A stretch of DNA of 18,621 nucleotides, from the NCBI GenBank assembly GCA_024680835.1, contig JAILBP010000032.1, positions 1-18,621 of the forward strand, given 5' to 3'. The position numbers and the translations under genes are program-made. The stretch comes from RGIG6904 sp024680835. GTDB lineage: Bacteria > Bacillota > Clostridia > Lachnospirales > Lachnospiraceae. Below are positions 6,490 to 13,932 of the stretch, piece by piece (the stretch's first letter is position 1; every line of letters starts with the position of its first letter). The notes under the pieces were generated by a model. That model saw only the letters and a list, made by a program, of their open reading frames with translations, searched no databases and was not told where the DNA came from.

Positions 6490-9156
6490 TCACCCCTTGA
6501 TCTGCTCTGCCACAGTATCCTCTGCAGCCTTCAGGCACTCATCAACACCTGCGGGGTTCTTGCCGCCGGCCTGTGCCATGTTCGGTCTTCCGCCGCCACC
6601 GCCGCCTACAAGACCTGCGACAGCTTTGATAAGGTTACCGGCGTGTGCTCCGGTCTTCTGTGCGGCATCACTCACCATGGACACAAGATTGACCTTGCCT
6701 TCCATAACTGATGCCAAGAGCAGTACCGCAGTATCGCCCAACTTATTCTTGAGATCATCGCCCAGCTCGCGGAGTCCGTTCATATCCACTCCGTCCACCT
6801 TGGCAGCCAGGAATTTAACGCCCTTAATCTCTTTTACATTATTCAGAACATCACCCAAAGCATCCTTTGCCGCCTTGCTCTTTAAGGACTCGATCTCTGC
6901 ATTTGCCTTCTTAAGCTCTGCCTGCATTGCTTCTATCTTCTTTACAAGGTCTGCCGGGGTTGTCTTTGCAGCCTTTGCAGCCTCATTGAGATTTCTCTCC
7001 ACATCTGCATAATATGCCATGACATTCTCACCGGTAATGGCTTCTATACGCCTTACTCCGGCAGCCACACCCGACTCTGACAATATCTTGAATGCTGCGA
7101 TATCCGCAGTGTTCTTTACATGCGTACCGCCGCAGAATTCCTTTGAGAAATCTCCCATGGAAACAACGCGGACCGACTCGCCGTATTTTTCACCGAAAAG
7201 AGCCATCGCTCCGGTCTTCTTGGCTTCTTCAATGCTCATAACAGCAGTCTCTACAGGGATCGCTTCCCTGATCTTCTCATTGACCAAAGCCTCAACCTTC
7301 GCTAACTCATCGGCTGTCATAGCCTGGAAATGAGAGAAGTCAAAACGTGTCCTGTCGCTGTCCTGGAATGAACCGGCCTGCTCAACATGAGTGCCGAGAA
7401 CCTCTCTCAGCGCTCTCTGCATAAGGTGGGTCGCAGAGTGGTTCTTACATGTCTTTGAGCGTCTGTCAGCATCCACAGACAGTGTCACCTCATCATTAAC
7501 CCTTATCATACCGCTCAGAACCCTGCCGATATGTCCGTATGCTTTACCGTTGGGAAGCTTGACGGTATCCATAACTTCAAATTCTCCGCCTGCGGTAGTG
7601 ATGATACCGTGATCACCCATCTGACCGCCCATGGTAGCATAGAAGGGCGAAGTCTCCACCACGATGGTACCTTCCTCACCTTCTGCCAGAACATCCACTA
7701 TCTCGGTCGCGCTTGTCAGTGCGGTAACCTTTGATGTGCACTCGATCTTTTCATAACCCACAAATTCAGTTGTGAGATTTACATCCAGCTCATTGAATAC
7801 CGTCGCATCCGCACCCATGTAGTTAGTCTCTTTACGGGCGCTTCTGGCTGTATTTTTCTGAACTTCCATAGCGGCTTTAAAACCGTCCTCATCCACACTG
7901 TAGCCCTTTTCCTCAAGGATCTCCTGAGTAAGGTCAAGCGGGAATCCGTAGGTGTCATAAAGCTTGAATGCCTCATCGCCTGACAGCACCTTTACACCCT
8001 TTGCCTGCATATCTGCCTCAAGCTCTGATAGTATGGCAAGTCCCTTATCGATGGTCTTATTGAACTTCTCTTCCTCCTGAGTCAGTACCTTCAGGATGAA
8101 GTCTTTCTTTTCCTCGAGCTCCGGATATCCGTCCTTTGACTCTGCGATGACGGTGCGTGAGAGCTCTGCCAGGAAAACATCCTGTATTCCAAGCTTGCGC
8201 CCATGTCTTGCGGCACGTCTTATGATACGTCTCAGCACATATCCTCTGCCCTCGTTGGAAGGCATGATACCGTCCGATACCATAAATGTGGATGAACGGA
8301 TATGGTCTGTAATAAGGCGGATGGAAACATCATCCAACGCGTCTGTCTGGTATTTTTTGCCGGAGAGCTCGCAGATGCGGTCCCTGATGGCCTTCATAGT
8401 GTCTATGTCGAACACCGAGTCAACATCCTGCATTACAACCGCAAGACGCTCCAAACCCATACCTGTATCAATGTTCTTGTTCTCAAGCTCTGTGTAGCCG
8501 CCGTGTCCGTCACCGTCAAACTGTGTAAACACGTTGTTCCAAACTTCCATGAAACGGTCGCAGTCACAGCCAACCTTGCAGTCAGGCTTTCCGCAGCCGT
8601 ATTTTTCACCTCTGTCGTAATAGATCTCGGAACACGGTCCGCAGGGTCCTGCACCATGCTCCCAGAAGTTATCACACTCACCCGTCTCCGGATCGCGATA
8701 AAATCTTGTGATCCTCTCTGCAGGTATTCCTATCTCCTCATTCCAGATCTTAAATGCCTCATCATCCTCTCCGTAAATCGAGGGATAAAGTCTCTCCGGA
8801 TCAAGCTCCAATACCTTTGTCAGATACTCCCAGCTCCAGGCAATAGCCTCGTGCTTAAAATAATCACCGAAAGAGAAGTTGCCCAGCATCTCAAAAAATG
8901 TAAGATGTCTGGCTGTCTTTCCAACATTCTCGATATCTCCGGTACGAACACACTTCTGACAGGTGGTAACCCTGCGTCTCGGCGGAATCTCCTGTCCCGT
9001 AAAGTACGGCTTCAACGGCGCCATACCCGCGTTGATGAGCAGCAATGATTTGTCATTGTGCGGCACCAGTGAAAAGCTGTTCATCTTAAGATGATCCTTG
9101 CTCTCAAAAAACTCCAGATAACTTCTCCTGAGATCATTTACTCCTGTCTTAACCAC
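6490..9156 (-). CDS. alaS: Alanyl-tRNA synthetase
   Basis: AlaRS charges tRNA-Ala and edits mischarged Ser and Gly. The class II catalytic core is at the N-terminus (SLVPHNDKSLLLINAGMAPL and FFEMLGNFSFGDYFK). The editing domain carries the zinc ligands HSATH (near residue 570) and CGGTH (near 674). The C-terminal domain has a six-glycine run (near 853). The total of 888 residues is normal. I place the start at a GTG (9156) because GGAGGAAG lies 6-9 nt before it. An upstream in-frame ATG at 9174 would give six extra residues (MWRKKN) but has no ribosome binding site, and these codons contain the Shine-Dalgarno itself. The gene overlaps the stop of a 54-codon membrane ORF. No T-box leader is visible in the short upstream region. 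Confidence 0.97.
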   Translation of the reverse strand: MVKTGVNDLRRSYLEFFESKDHLKMNSFSLVPHNDKSLLLINAGMAPLKPYFTGQEIPPRRRVTTCQKCVRTGDIENVGKTARHLTFFEMLGNFSFGDYFKHEAIAWSWEYLTKVLELDPERLYPSIYGEDDEAFKIWNEEIGIPAERITRFYRDPETGECDNFWEHGAGPCGPCSEIYYDRGEKYGCGKPDCKVGCDCDRFMEVWNNVFTQFDGDGHGGYTELENKNIDTGMGLERLAVVMQDVDSVFDIDTMKAIRDRICELSGKKYQTDALDDVSIRLITDHIRSSTFMVSDGIMPSNEGRGYVLRRIIRRAARHGRKLGIQDVFLAELSRTVIAESKDGYPELEEKKDFILKVLTQEEEKFNKTIDKGLAILSELEADMQAKGVKVLSGDEAFKLYDTYGFPLDLTQEILEEKGYSVDEDGFKAAMEVQKNTARSARKETNYMGADATVFNELDVNLTTEFVGYEKIECTSKVTALTSATEIVDVLAEGEEGTIVVETSPFYATMGGQMGDHGIITTAGGEFEVMDTVKLPNGKAYGHIGRVLSGMIRVNDEVTLSVDADRRSKTCKNHSATHLMQRALREVLGTHVEQAGSFQDSDRTRFDFSHFQAMTADELAKVEALVNEKIREAIPVETAVMSIEEAKKTGAMALFGEKYGESVRVVSMGDFSKEFCGGTHVKNTADIAAFKILSESGVAAGVRRIEAITGENVMAYYADVERNLNEAAKAAKTTPADLVKKIEAMQAELKKANAEIESLKSKAAKDALGDVLNNVKEIKGVKFLAAKVDGVDMNGLRELGDDLKNKLGDTAVLLLASVMEGKVNLVSMVSDAAQKTGAHAGNLIKAVAGLVGGGGGGRPNMAQAGGKNPAGVDECLKAAEDTVAEQIKG

Positions 9157-9313
9157 GTTTTTCTTCCTCCACATCCGAAGCTACTGCAGCTGCAGCTGTC
9201 TTCTTGTCCTTTGAATTTCTGAGCATCCTGCCTACCAGCGCACCGCAAAAGCCCACTGCCACCAGTATGACTGCACAGATCAGATACTGTAAGAAGCTCG
9301 CTAAAAAAGCCAT
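9149..9313 (-). CDS. Small single-pass membrane protein overlapping alaS start (54 aa)
   Basis: The ORF begins MAFLASFLQYLICAVILVAV, has one hydrophobic helix (residues 3-28) and ends in a charged tail (RMLRNSKDKK and then acidic EEEKRG). GGAGGA lies 7 nt upstream of its ATG. Its stop TAA overlaps the alaS GTG codon region, so its last codons contain the alaS ribosome binding site. Translation of the two is therefore probably coupled. The overall design (short, N-out helix, basic then acidic tail) recurs in small uncharacterised Firmicute proteins. I know no function for it. The clear ribosome binding site and the lack of any rival frame make it a credible gene despite its size. Confidence 0.72.
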   Translation of the reverse strand: MAFLASFLQYLICAVILVAVGFCGALVGRMLRNSKDKKTAAAAVASDVEEEKRG

Positions 9314-9342
9314 ATGAATTTCCTCCGTACTTCTTTGTTGTA

Positions 9343-9388
9343 TATCATATATGAAATATATCTTTTACGGTATATATCATATTTGTTA
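9343..9388. promoter_or_regulatory. AT-rich leader with two TATCATATATGATA-like sites
   Basis: Upstream of the small ORF and alaS, near-palindromes lie at 9343-9356 (13 of 14 identical to the hisB palindrome) and at 9375-9388 (12 of 14). The minus-strand promoter of the alaS transcript should be in this gap. I see TTGAGA near 9397-9402 but no well-spaced -10, so I do not place it. Confidence 0.25.
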
Positions 9389-9461
9389 TGTTATATCTCA
9401 AACATACATGAGGTCTATTTTAATCCTCCTGTAGTTCTTTTTCAAGAAAGAATTATGTATT

Positions 9462-10751
9462 TTATATCGTTCTAAGACGTTCCACAACTGCCTGAGACTT
9501 TTCGTATATCTCCTGCGGATCGAAGCCGATATTGAATTTACCATCCTCATACAGGATGCGGCCGTCCACCATGGTAAGCTTTACATTGTCCTTACTGCCG
9601 GAATATACAAGATTTTTAACAGGATTGATAACAGGCTGCATATTTGGTCTTTGCATATCTATCATGACGATATCGGCTTTCTTGCCCACCGCAAGTCTGT
9701 CACAGTCGTCAAGACCCATGGCTTTTGCACCTCCGGTGGTGGCTGCAAAGAAAACATCCGCTCCGTCCACCACTGCAGCATCCATGTTCTTCACCTTTGC
9801 GAGAGCGCTCATGAGGAACATTTCCCTGAACATATCAAGGCAGTTGTTGGATGAGGGTCCGTCTGTGCCTATCGCCAGATTAATGTCTTCATCCATGAAA
9901 CGCTTGATATCGGCGATACCGCTGGCAAGCTTCAGATTGGATGCAGGGTTGGTGACAGCAGTGAGACCTCTCTTTTTGTATATCTCATAATCATTATCCG
10001 AAAACCATACACAATGATAACCGCCGCCGCCGTATTCATACATACCCAGGGATTCCGTGAGCTCTGTGGGGGTCTTTCCGTATCTGCCGATACATTCCTC
10101 AACCTCCGTCTTTGTCTCCGAATTATGCAAAAACACAGGGCTCTTAAGTTTTGCGGCAAGCTTTGCAACGCCTTCCATCAATTCCATTGATGTGGTATAT
10201 TCCGCATGAAATCCCACAACGAAACTTGTGAGATCACTCATATCATTTACGATATGGTAGTTTTCTTCCATCAGCTCCACGGTTCCGCCGAAATTGTTGA
10301 GTCCCGATGTTAATACAGTACGGAAGCCGCAATCCACAGATGCTTTCGCATCCACAGGCGGATAGAAATACATATCAAAGTTAGATGTAATACCACTGGT
10401 CAGATACTCCATTATACCCAGAATATTGAGCCAGTAGCAGTCATCCTCGGTAAGCTTTGCCTCCCTGGGGAATATTGCCTCCGTAAGCCATCTCTGAAGT
10501 GGAAGGTCGTCGGCTAAAGACCTGGCAAAGGTCATGGCTGTATGTGTATGAGCATTCTTAAAACCCGATATCAGCATATTGCCGCCGCAGTCTATCTCAC
10601 GGTCAAACTCCGCATCCGCGAAATCGTTTCCGTCTCCGATGTAATTGATGGTATTGCCCTTTACATGCAGTTCACCGTCCTTGATGGCGTACTCATGTTT
10701 TTTCTCATCCTGTAAACATACTATCTTCGCATTATAAAACCTGATGTTCAT
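9462..10751 (-). CDS. mtaD: Amidohydrolase, S-adenosylhomocysteine/methylthioadenosine deaminase type
   Basis: The protein belongs to the cytosolic metal-dependent amidohydrolases. The closest named group deaminates S-adenosylhomocysteine, methylthioadenosine or adenosine to the inosyl compound. Metal ligands are visible: NAHTHTAMTFARSLADDLPLQRWL, with H68 and H70; FHAE (181-184); HNSET (209-213); and GTDGPSSNN (295-303), with D297. The family's GGNMLISGF entry to the barrel and a C-terminal VDGRILYEDG strand are also present. The length of 429 residues is typical. GGGAG lies 7 nt before the ATG. It is downstream of the purine nucleoside phosphorylase and glycosyltransferase genes, separated by a dispersed repeat. 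A phosphorylase for purine nucleosides nearby fits a purine salvage role. Other chlorohydrolase/guanine deaminase-like substrates cannot be excluded. Confidence 0.85.
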   Translation of the reverse strand: MNIRFYNAKIVCLQDEKKHEYAIKDGELHVKGNTINYIGDGNDFADAEFDREIDCGGNMLISGFKNAHTHTAMTFARSLADDLPLQRWLTEAIFPREAKLTEDDCYWLNILGIMEYLTSGITSNFDMYFYPPVDAKASVDCGFRTVLTSGLNNFGGTVELMEENYHIVNDMSDLTSFVVGFHAEYTTSMELMEGVAKLAAKLKSPVFLHNSETKTEVEECIGRYGKTPTELTESLGMYEYGGGGYHCVWFSDNDYEIYKKRGLTAVTNPASNLKLASGIADIKRFMDEDINLAIGTDGPSSNNCLDMFREMFLMSALAKVKNMDAAVVDGADVFFAATTGGAKAMGLDDCDRLAVGKKADIVMIDMQRPNMQPVINPVKNLVYSGSKDNVKLTMVDGRILYEDGKFNIGFDPQEIYEKSQAVVERLRTI

Positions 10752-10781
10752 ATTTTTTCTCCCATTGATACAGTAAATTCA

Positions 10782-10890
10782 ATTACTATTCACAGTCACT
10801 CTGCCATCATTCCACGGGCACGCATACCTGCACAGGATTCTGCTCAGTAAGCCGGCCCCCTGTATACTGCATGATATCGACTGCGAATAG
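10782..10890 (-). repeat. Dispersed hairpin repeat, copy B
   Basis: On the minus strand the element runs from CTATTCGCAGTC (10890-10879) to GACTGTGAATAG (10797-10786), followed by TAAT. The two 12-nt ends are inverted repeats that pair fully as minus-strand RNA with one G-U. It fills the gap between the glycosyltransferase stop (10896) and the amidohydrolase ribosome binding site. Its right 69 nt align with copy C at nearly constant spacing (TTACTATTCACAG to CTGCTCAG..AAG read on the plus strand). Confidence 0.75.
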
Positions 10891-10895
10891 ACATA

Positions 10896-12080
10896 TCAGA
10901 AAAACATTTTTGATAATCTGTCGTCAAATGTAAAATCGCGCTTCACCCTCTCGTAGCCGTTACGGGCTATCTGAAGGCGCTCGTCCTCATGTGACAGGTA
11001 ATAGGCTGATTTTTCGTACAGATCCCCGATGTCATCATACATCACAAGCTCACTGCCCACGTCAAAAAGCTCGTAAAGCTCAGGCTGCATGCCTGATATG
11101 AGGAAACCACCGCATCCCAGAACATCTATAACACGAAGGGATACTCCCGTCCTGATGGTCACTAATGGGATGTTCAGATTAATGCGCGATGCGGAAAATG
11201 CCGCAGGCATATCCATATAATAGTCCGCATACCCGCGGAAATTAACATTATCAAGTCCGTCCGGTTTATCTGTCGAAAAAAGGTCAAATGAAAAATGCGA
11301 TGACAAAAGTGATGCCGCCAGAAACCTCTGCCTGTGGGTCACTTCGCAGGCCAGCATATATGTGAGCTCTCTCCTGTCAAGCCTGAACTCTGTCTTTTGA
11401 GAAAGGCTCTTATTGATGCGTTCCAGCACATTCTCGTCCATCACCTCATCTATAAGATATCCGCCGTTCACAGCAGACTGTGCTGCTATGACTCCGTCCA
11501 GAAATCCTCTCTCGCCCTCTCCCACGGCTGACACAACAGTCCGGTAAAGAGTGTCATAAAGACTTCCAACCAGGGTTATATCCGTGGTAAAGCCCTGTTT
11601 TAGCACCGGTTTGAAAACATCCGTATCTACGGCAAGAGGCATATGTTTTATCTTTATGCCAAGGCGCCCGAAGGCTTCCGCCTCTCCCCTGTCAAAGATA
11701 TATGTATCATTGCAGGAGTTTCCCATGGAAGAGAAATCTCTGATGTGAACCGGAGAATCATATATCCATGAAACATAACGGATCCCTTTTGCCTCGCAGA
11801 CATCGGACACCACAGGTGCAAAGTTTACGGAAAACACAAGCTCATAAGGCTCACGTGAATCAGATATATGGACAGGTGCCTTCTTACCGCCGAACTCAGC
11901 CGGGATTCCCTCTGTGGTGCACCTGTCGATAGCAGCACCAAGGCGCTTCCCGAGACCGCGGTCTTTCTCCCAGTCATCCTGCTGGTAAAAGAGTACATCA
12001 TATTCAATACCGAGACGCTTCAAAGCATTCTCGATGCCCTTATTCATAAAGGAATGCCACTGGTAAAACAGTATCTTCAT
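10896..12080 (-). CDS. CgeB/DUF3880-like glycosyltransferase
   Basis: The 394-residue protein starts MKILFYQWHSFMNKGIENAL, a Rossmann-type opening. It then has the DUF3880-like segment EPYELVFSVNFAPVVSDVCE and IRYVSWIYDSPVHI. The second half resembles glycosyltransferase family 1 C-terminal domains (YADYYMDMPAAFSASRINLN, SLRVIDVLGCGGFLIS and a final RNGYERVKRDFTFDDRL). Such proteins are called CgeB-like (spore crust/glycosylation) or polysaccharide glycosyltransferases, and donor and acceptor are unknown. No signal peptide or membrane helix is seen. Its ATG overlaps the phosphorylase stop by 4 bp (ATGA), with only a weak AGGG upstream, so translation is probably coupled. The pairing with a nucleoside phosphorylase has no obvious functional reason. 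Confidence 0.82.
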   Translation of the reverse strand: MKILFYQWHSFMNKGIENALKRLGIEYDVLFYQQDDWEKDRGLGKRLGAAIDRCTTEGIPAEFGGKKAPVHISDSREPYELVFSVNFAPVVSDVCEAKGIRYVSWIYDSPVHIRDFSSMGNSCNDTYIFDRGEAEAFGRLGIKIKHMPLAVDTDVFKPVLKQGFTTDITLVGSLYDTLYRTVVSAVGEGERGFLDGVIAAQSAVNGGYLIDEVMDENVLERINKSLSQKTEFRLDRRELTYMLACEVTHRQRFLAASLLSSHFSFDLFSTDKPDGLDNVNFRGYADYYMDMPAAFSASRINLNIPLVTIRTGVSLRVIDVLGCGGFLISGMQPELYELFDVGSELVMYDDIGDLYEKSAYYLSHEDERLQIARNGYERVKRDFTFDDRLSKMFF

Positions 12081-12907
12081 AAGCTGCCGAATTCCCTGAT
12101 GGCTGCAGTCAGAAGCCTCTTGAAATCAGGTGCCACCCTATCCGCCGTCTCAGTGATCTCAGAGTGGGTTAAGGGAGTGGGTGATATACCGCTGGCAAGA
12201 TTCGAAATACATGAGATACCGCATATCTTCATGCCCATGTGGTTGGCGGCAACAGCCTCGCAGGCAGTGCTCATGCCCACGGCGTCCGCCCCCAGTATCC
12301 TGCACATCTTAACCTCCGCCGGAGACTCATAAGCAGGCCCTGTGAGCTGAATATATACGCCTTCTTTTAAGTCGATCCCAAGATTGTATGCGCATTTTTT
12401 TATGATGAACCTGAGGTCTTCATCATAAATGTGACTCATATCGGGAAACCTTGCGCCAAGCTCCTCGATATTGGGTCCCAACAGCGGTGAAGGAACAAAA
12501 TCAGCGATCTGATCCTTTATCAGCATGAAATCTCCGGCATGGAAGCCCTGGGTTATACCGCCGCTGGCATTGGTTAAGAACAGGATCTCCGCACCTAACA
12601 TTTTCATGAGTCTTACCGGCAGCACCACATCACTCATGGGATAGCCCTCATAGTAATGCACCCTGCCCTGCATGATCACCACCGGAACGCCCTCAACATA
12701 ACCGAAAACAAAACGTCCCTTGTGCATCGGAACTGTAGAAACGGGAAAGCCCTCTATCTCATTGTATCCTATGGTCTTTACCACCTCTATCTCGTCGGCG
12801 TAATCCCCAAGGCCCGAACCGAGTATGAGTGCAACCTTCGGCACAAAATCTATCTTCGACTTCACGCTCTGTGTACATCTAAGCAGTTTTTCATAAATCT
12901 CATTCAT
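12077..12907 (-). CDS. punA: Purine nucleoside phosphorylase, trimeric PNP family
   Basis: The enzyme splits 6-oxopurine nucleosides (inosine, guanosine) with phosphate to give the base and ribose-1-phosphate. Typical motifs are LILGSGLGD (27-35, phosphate binding), MQGRVHYYEGY (79-89, with the phosphate-site His84), LTGPAYESPAE (188-198, with Glu194), GMSTACEAV (211-219) and CISNLASG (233-240). In CISNLASG the Asn marks the 6-oxopurine type. The length of 276 residues is standard. I place the start at the ATG at 12907, 7 nt after GGAGGG. A TTG at 12922 lies upstream of that site and is unlikely. The gene overlaps the glycosyltransferase start by 4 bp. A repeat copy lies between it and the phosphatase gene upstream. 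Confidence 0.94.
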   Translation of the reverse strand: MNEIYEKLLRCTQSVKSKIDFVPKVALILGSGLGDYADEIEVVKTIGYNEIEGFPVSTVPMHKGRFVFGYVEGVPVVIMQGRVHYYEGYPMSDVVLPVRLMKMLGAEILFLTNASGGITQGFHAGDFMLIKDQIADFVPSPLLGPNIEELGARFPDMSHIYDEDLRFIIKKCAYNLGIDLKEGVYIQLTGPAYESPAEVKMCRILGADAVGMSTACEAVAANHMGMKICGISCISNLASGISPTPLTHSEITETADRVAPDFKRLLTAAIREFGSL

Positions 12908-13010
12908 GTGTAAACCCTCCAAATAATCTGTACTGTTATTCTGTTATTCTATGCTTCAATCCTTATTGATCCGTCCCGATATGAGCAAGAAGCAAGGTGC
13001 AGGATGATCA

Positions 13011-13079
13011 GTTACTATTCACAGCCACTTTACATACATTCTACAGGCTCGCCCTGACATCGGCAATCTGCTCAGCAAG
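13011..13079 (-). repeat. Dispersed hairpin repeat, copy C, overlapping a coding end
   Basis: The plus strand shows GTTACTATTCACAGCC (13011-13026). Aligned with copy B this similarity continues for about 68 nt to CTGCTCAGCAAG (13068-13079), roughly three-quarters identical by eye in its first 41 nt with one gap later. The last 39 nt lie inside the 3' end of the phosphatase gene (stop at 13041) and encode its final residues AEQIADVRASL. The distal pairing arm seen in copies A, B and D is not recognisable here. Confidence 0.65.
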
Positions 13080-13847
13080 CTGTTCCATCGGTTCGGAAAA
13101 TACCTCCATATCATCCAGCCTCAAAAAAACGGCTCCGTTCTTCATATTGATGGGCTTGATGCGACCCATGGCAAGTCCGCCGTCTATATTGATATAATTG
13201 CCTTTCTTGAAAGCATCCGGCTCCAGCGGATTCTCCGGATCCCCACTGTATCCGCTGTAAGATAAAAGCCTCTGGACCGGAACATGCCCGGACACAAAGG
13301 TATAATCATAATTTTCGTAGATAAAATCTCCGTGAGTGTGTGAATCCGTGCGATACGGATTCTTCCAGACAACCTCGGAAACCTGGTCGTAGCTCATCTC
13401 ACAGTACTTTTTGTCCACGCAGGCCTCGTCATAATATGAATGTGTCAGGCAAATCTTACGGCCGGAAATCTCTAAGATCCTGATGAGATAACACTGCGAC
13501 AGCTTATCCAGCAATTCCTTTCTATCGGACAGAGGCAACTCACAATAAGCCTTAAATGTCACTTCTCCGCCGTTATAATGCAACCAGATATTACTGTCCC
13601 TGCCGTAGCACTCCGGCTCGCCCTCCGGATCCACGGAATTTAACATCATGAACTCATGATTGCCCATCAAAAGTTCCATGTTATCTTCCGAAAATATTTT
13701 CTGCAGGATCTTTATCCCATCAGGTCCGCGATCGATCGCGTCACCAATGACATAAAGCTTGTCAGCGCCTGAAAACCCTATCCTCTCGAGCCCTCTGACA
13801 AACAGATCATACTGTCCGTGCAGATCCGACACCACATATACAGCCAT
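13041..13847 (-). CDS. PPP-family metallophosphatase (serine/threonine phosphatase or ApaH/PrpE type)
   Basis: A 268-residue cytosolic metallophosphoesterase with the family signature in order: SDLHGQYD (7-14), GDAIDRGPDG (35-44), LMGNHEFMML (60-69), LTHSYYDE and SGHVPVQ. The last two supply the later His ligands. Members dephosphorylate Ser/Thr proteins or cleave dinucleoside polyphosphates, and the substrate cannot be told from sequence. I place the start at the ATG at 13847, 8 nt after AGGAGG. The longer open frame to 13961 runs back over the promoter and the glpK end and is not coding. A promoter at 13897-13925 serves it. Its last dozen residues lie in a dispersed repeat, so the C-terminus may have been replaced or extended. 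Confidence 0.9.
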   Translation of the reverse strand: MAVYVVSDLHGQYDLFVRGLERIGFSGADKLYVIGDAIDRGPDGIKILQKIFSEDNMELLMGNHEFMMLNSVDPEGEPECYGRDSNIWLHYNGGEVTFKAYCELPLSDRKELLDKLSQCYLIRILEISGRKICLTHSYYDEACVDKKYCEMSYDQVSEVVWKNPYRTDSHTHGDFIYENYDYTFVSGHVPVQRLLSYSGYSGDPENPLEPDAFKKGNYINIDGGLAMGRIKPINMKNGAVFLRLDDMEVFSEPMEQLAEQIADVRASL

Positions 13848-13896
13848 AAACCAATCCTCCTGACAGCTCCCCCCCGAAAAGGAAGCCTTTGATGGT

Positions 13897-13925
13897 ATTG
13901 TACCACATTTTACAACTATATGCAA
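13897..13925 (-). promoter_or_regulatory. Extended -10 promoter of the phosphatase gene
   Basis: On the minus strand TTGCAT (13925-13920) is followed after 17 bp by TGG-TACAAT, with the -10 at 13902-13897. The TG one base before the -10 makes an extended -10. It lies between the glpK stop and the phosphatase ribosome binding site, so the phosphatase can be transcribed separately from glpK. Confidence 0.6.
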
Positions 13926-13932
13926 AACACAA

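Noticed and set aside
8302..9048. 248-codon plus-strand ORF opposite alaS
   Set aside because: It is antisense to the conserved catalytic core of alaS, has no ribosome binding site and has an implausible composition.
9431..9452. Terminator after the amidohydrolase gene
   Set aside because: Only a 6-bp A/T-rich stem (TTCTTT/AAAGAA) without a U-tail on the minus strand.
9314..9461. T-box riboswitch upstream of alaS
   Set aside because: The gap is too short, and no T-box core sequence or antiterminator/terminator pair is visible.
11868..12332. 154-codon plus-strand ORF across the glycosyltransferase/phosphorylase junction
   Set aside because: It is antisense to two well-supported overlapping genes and has no ribosome binding site.
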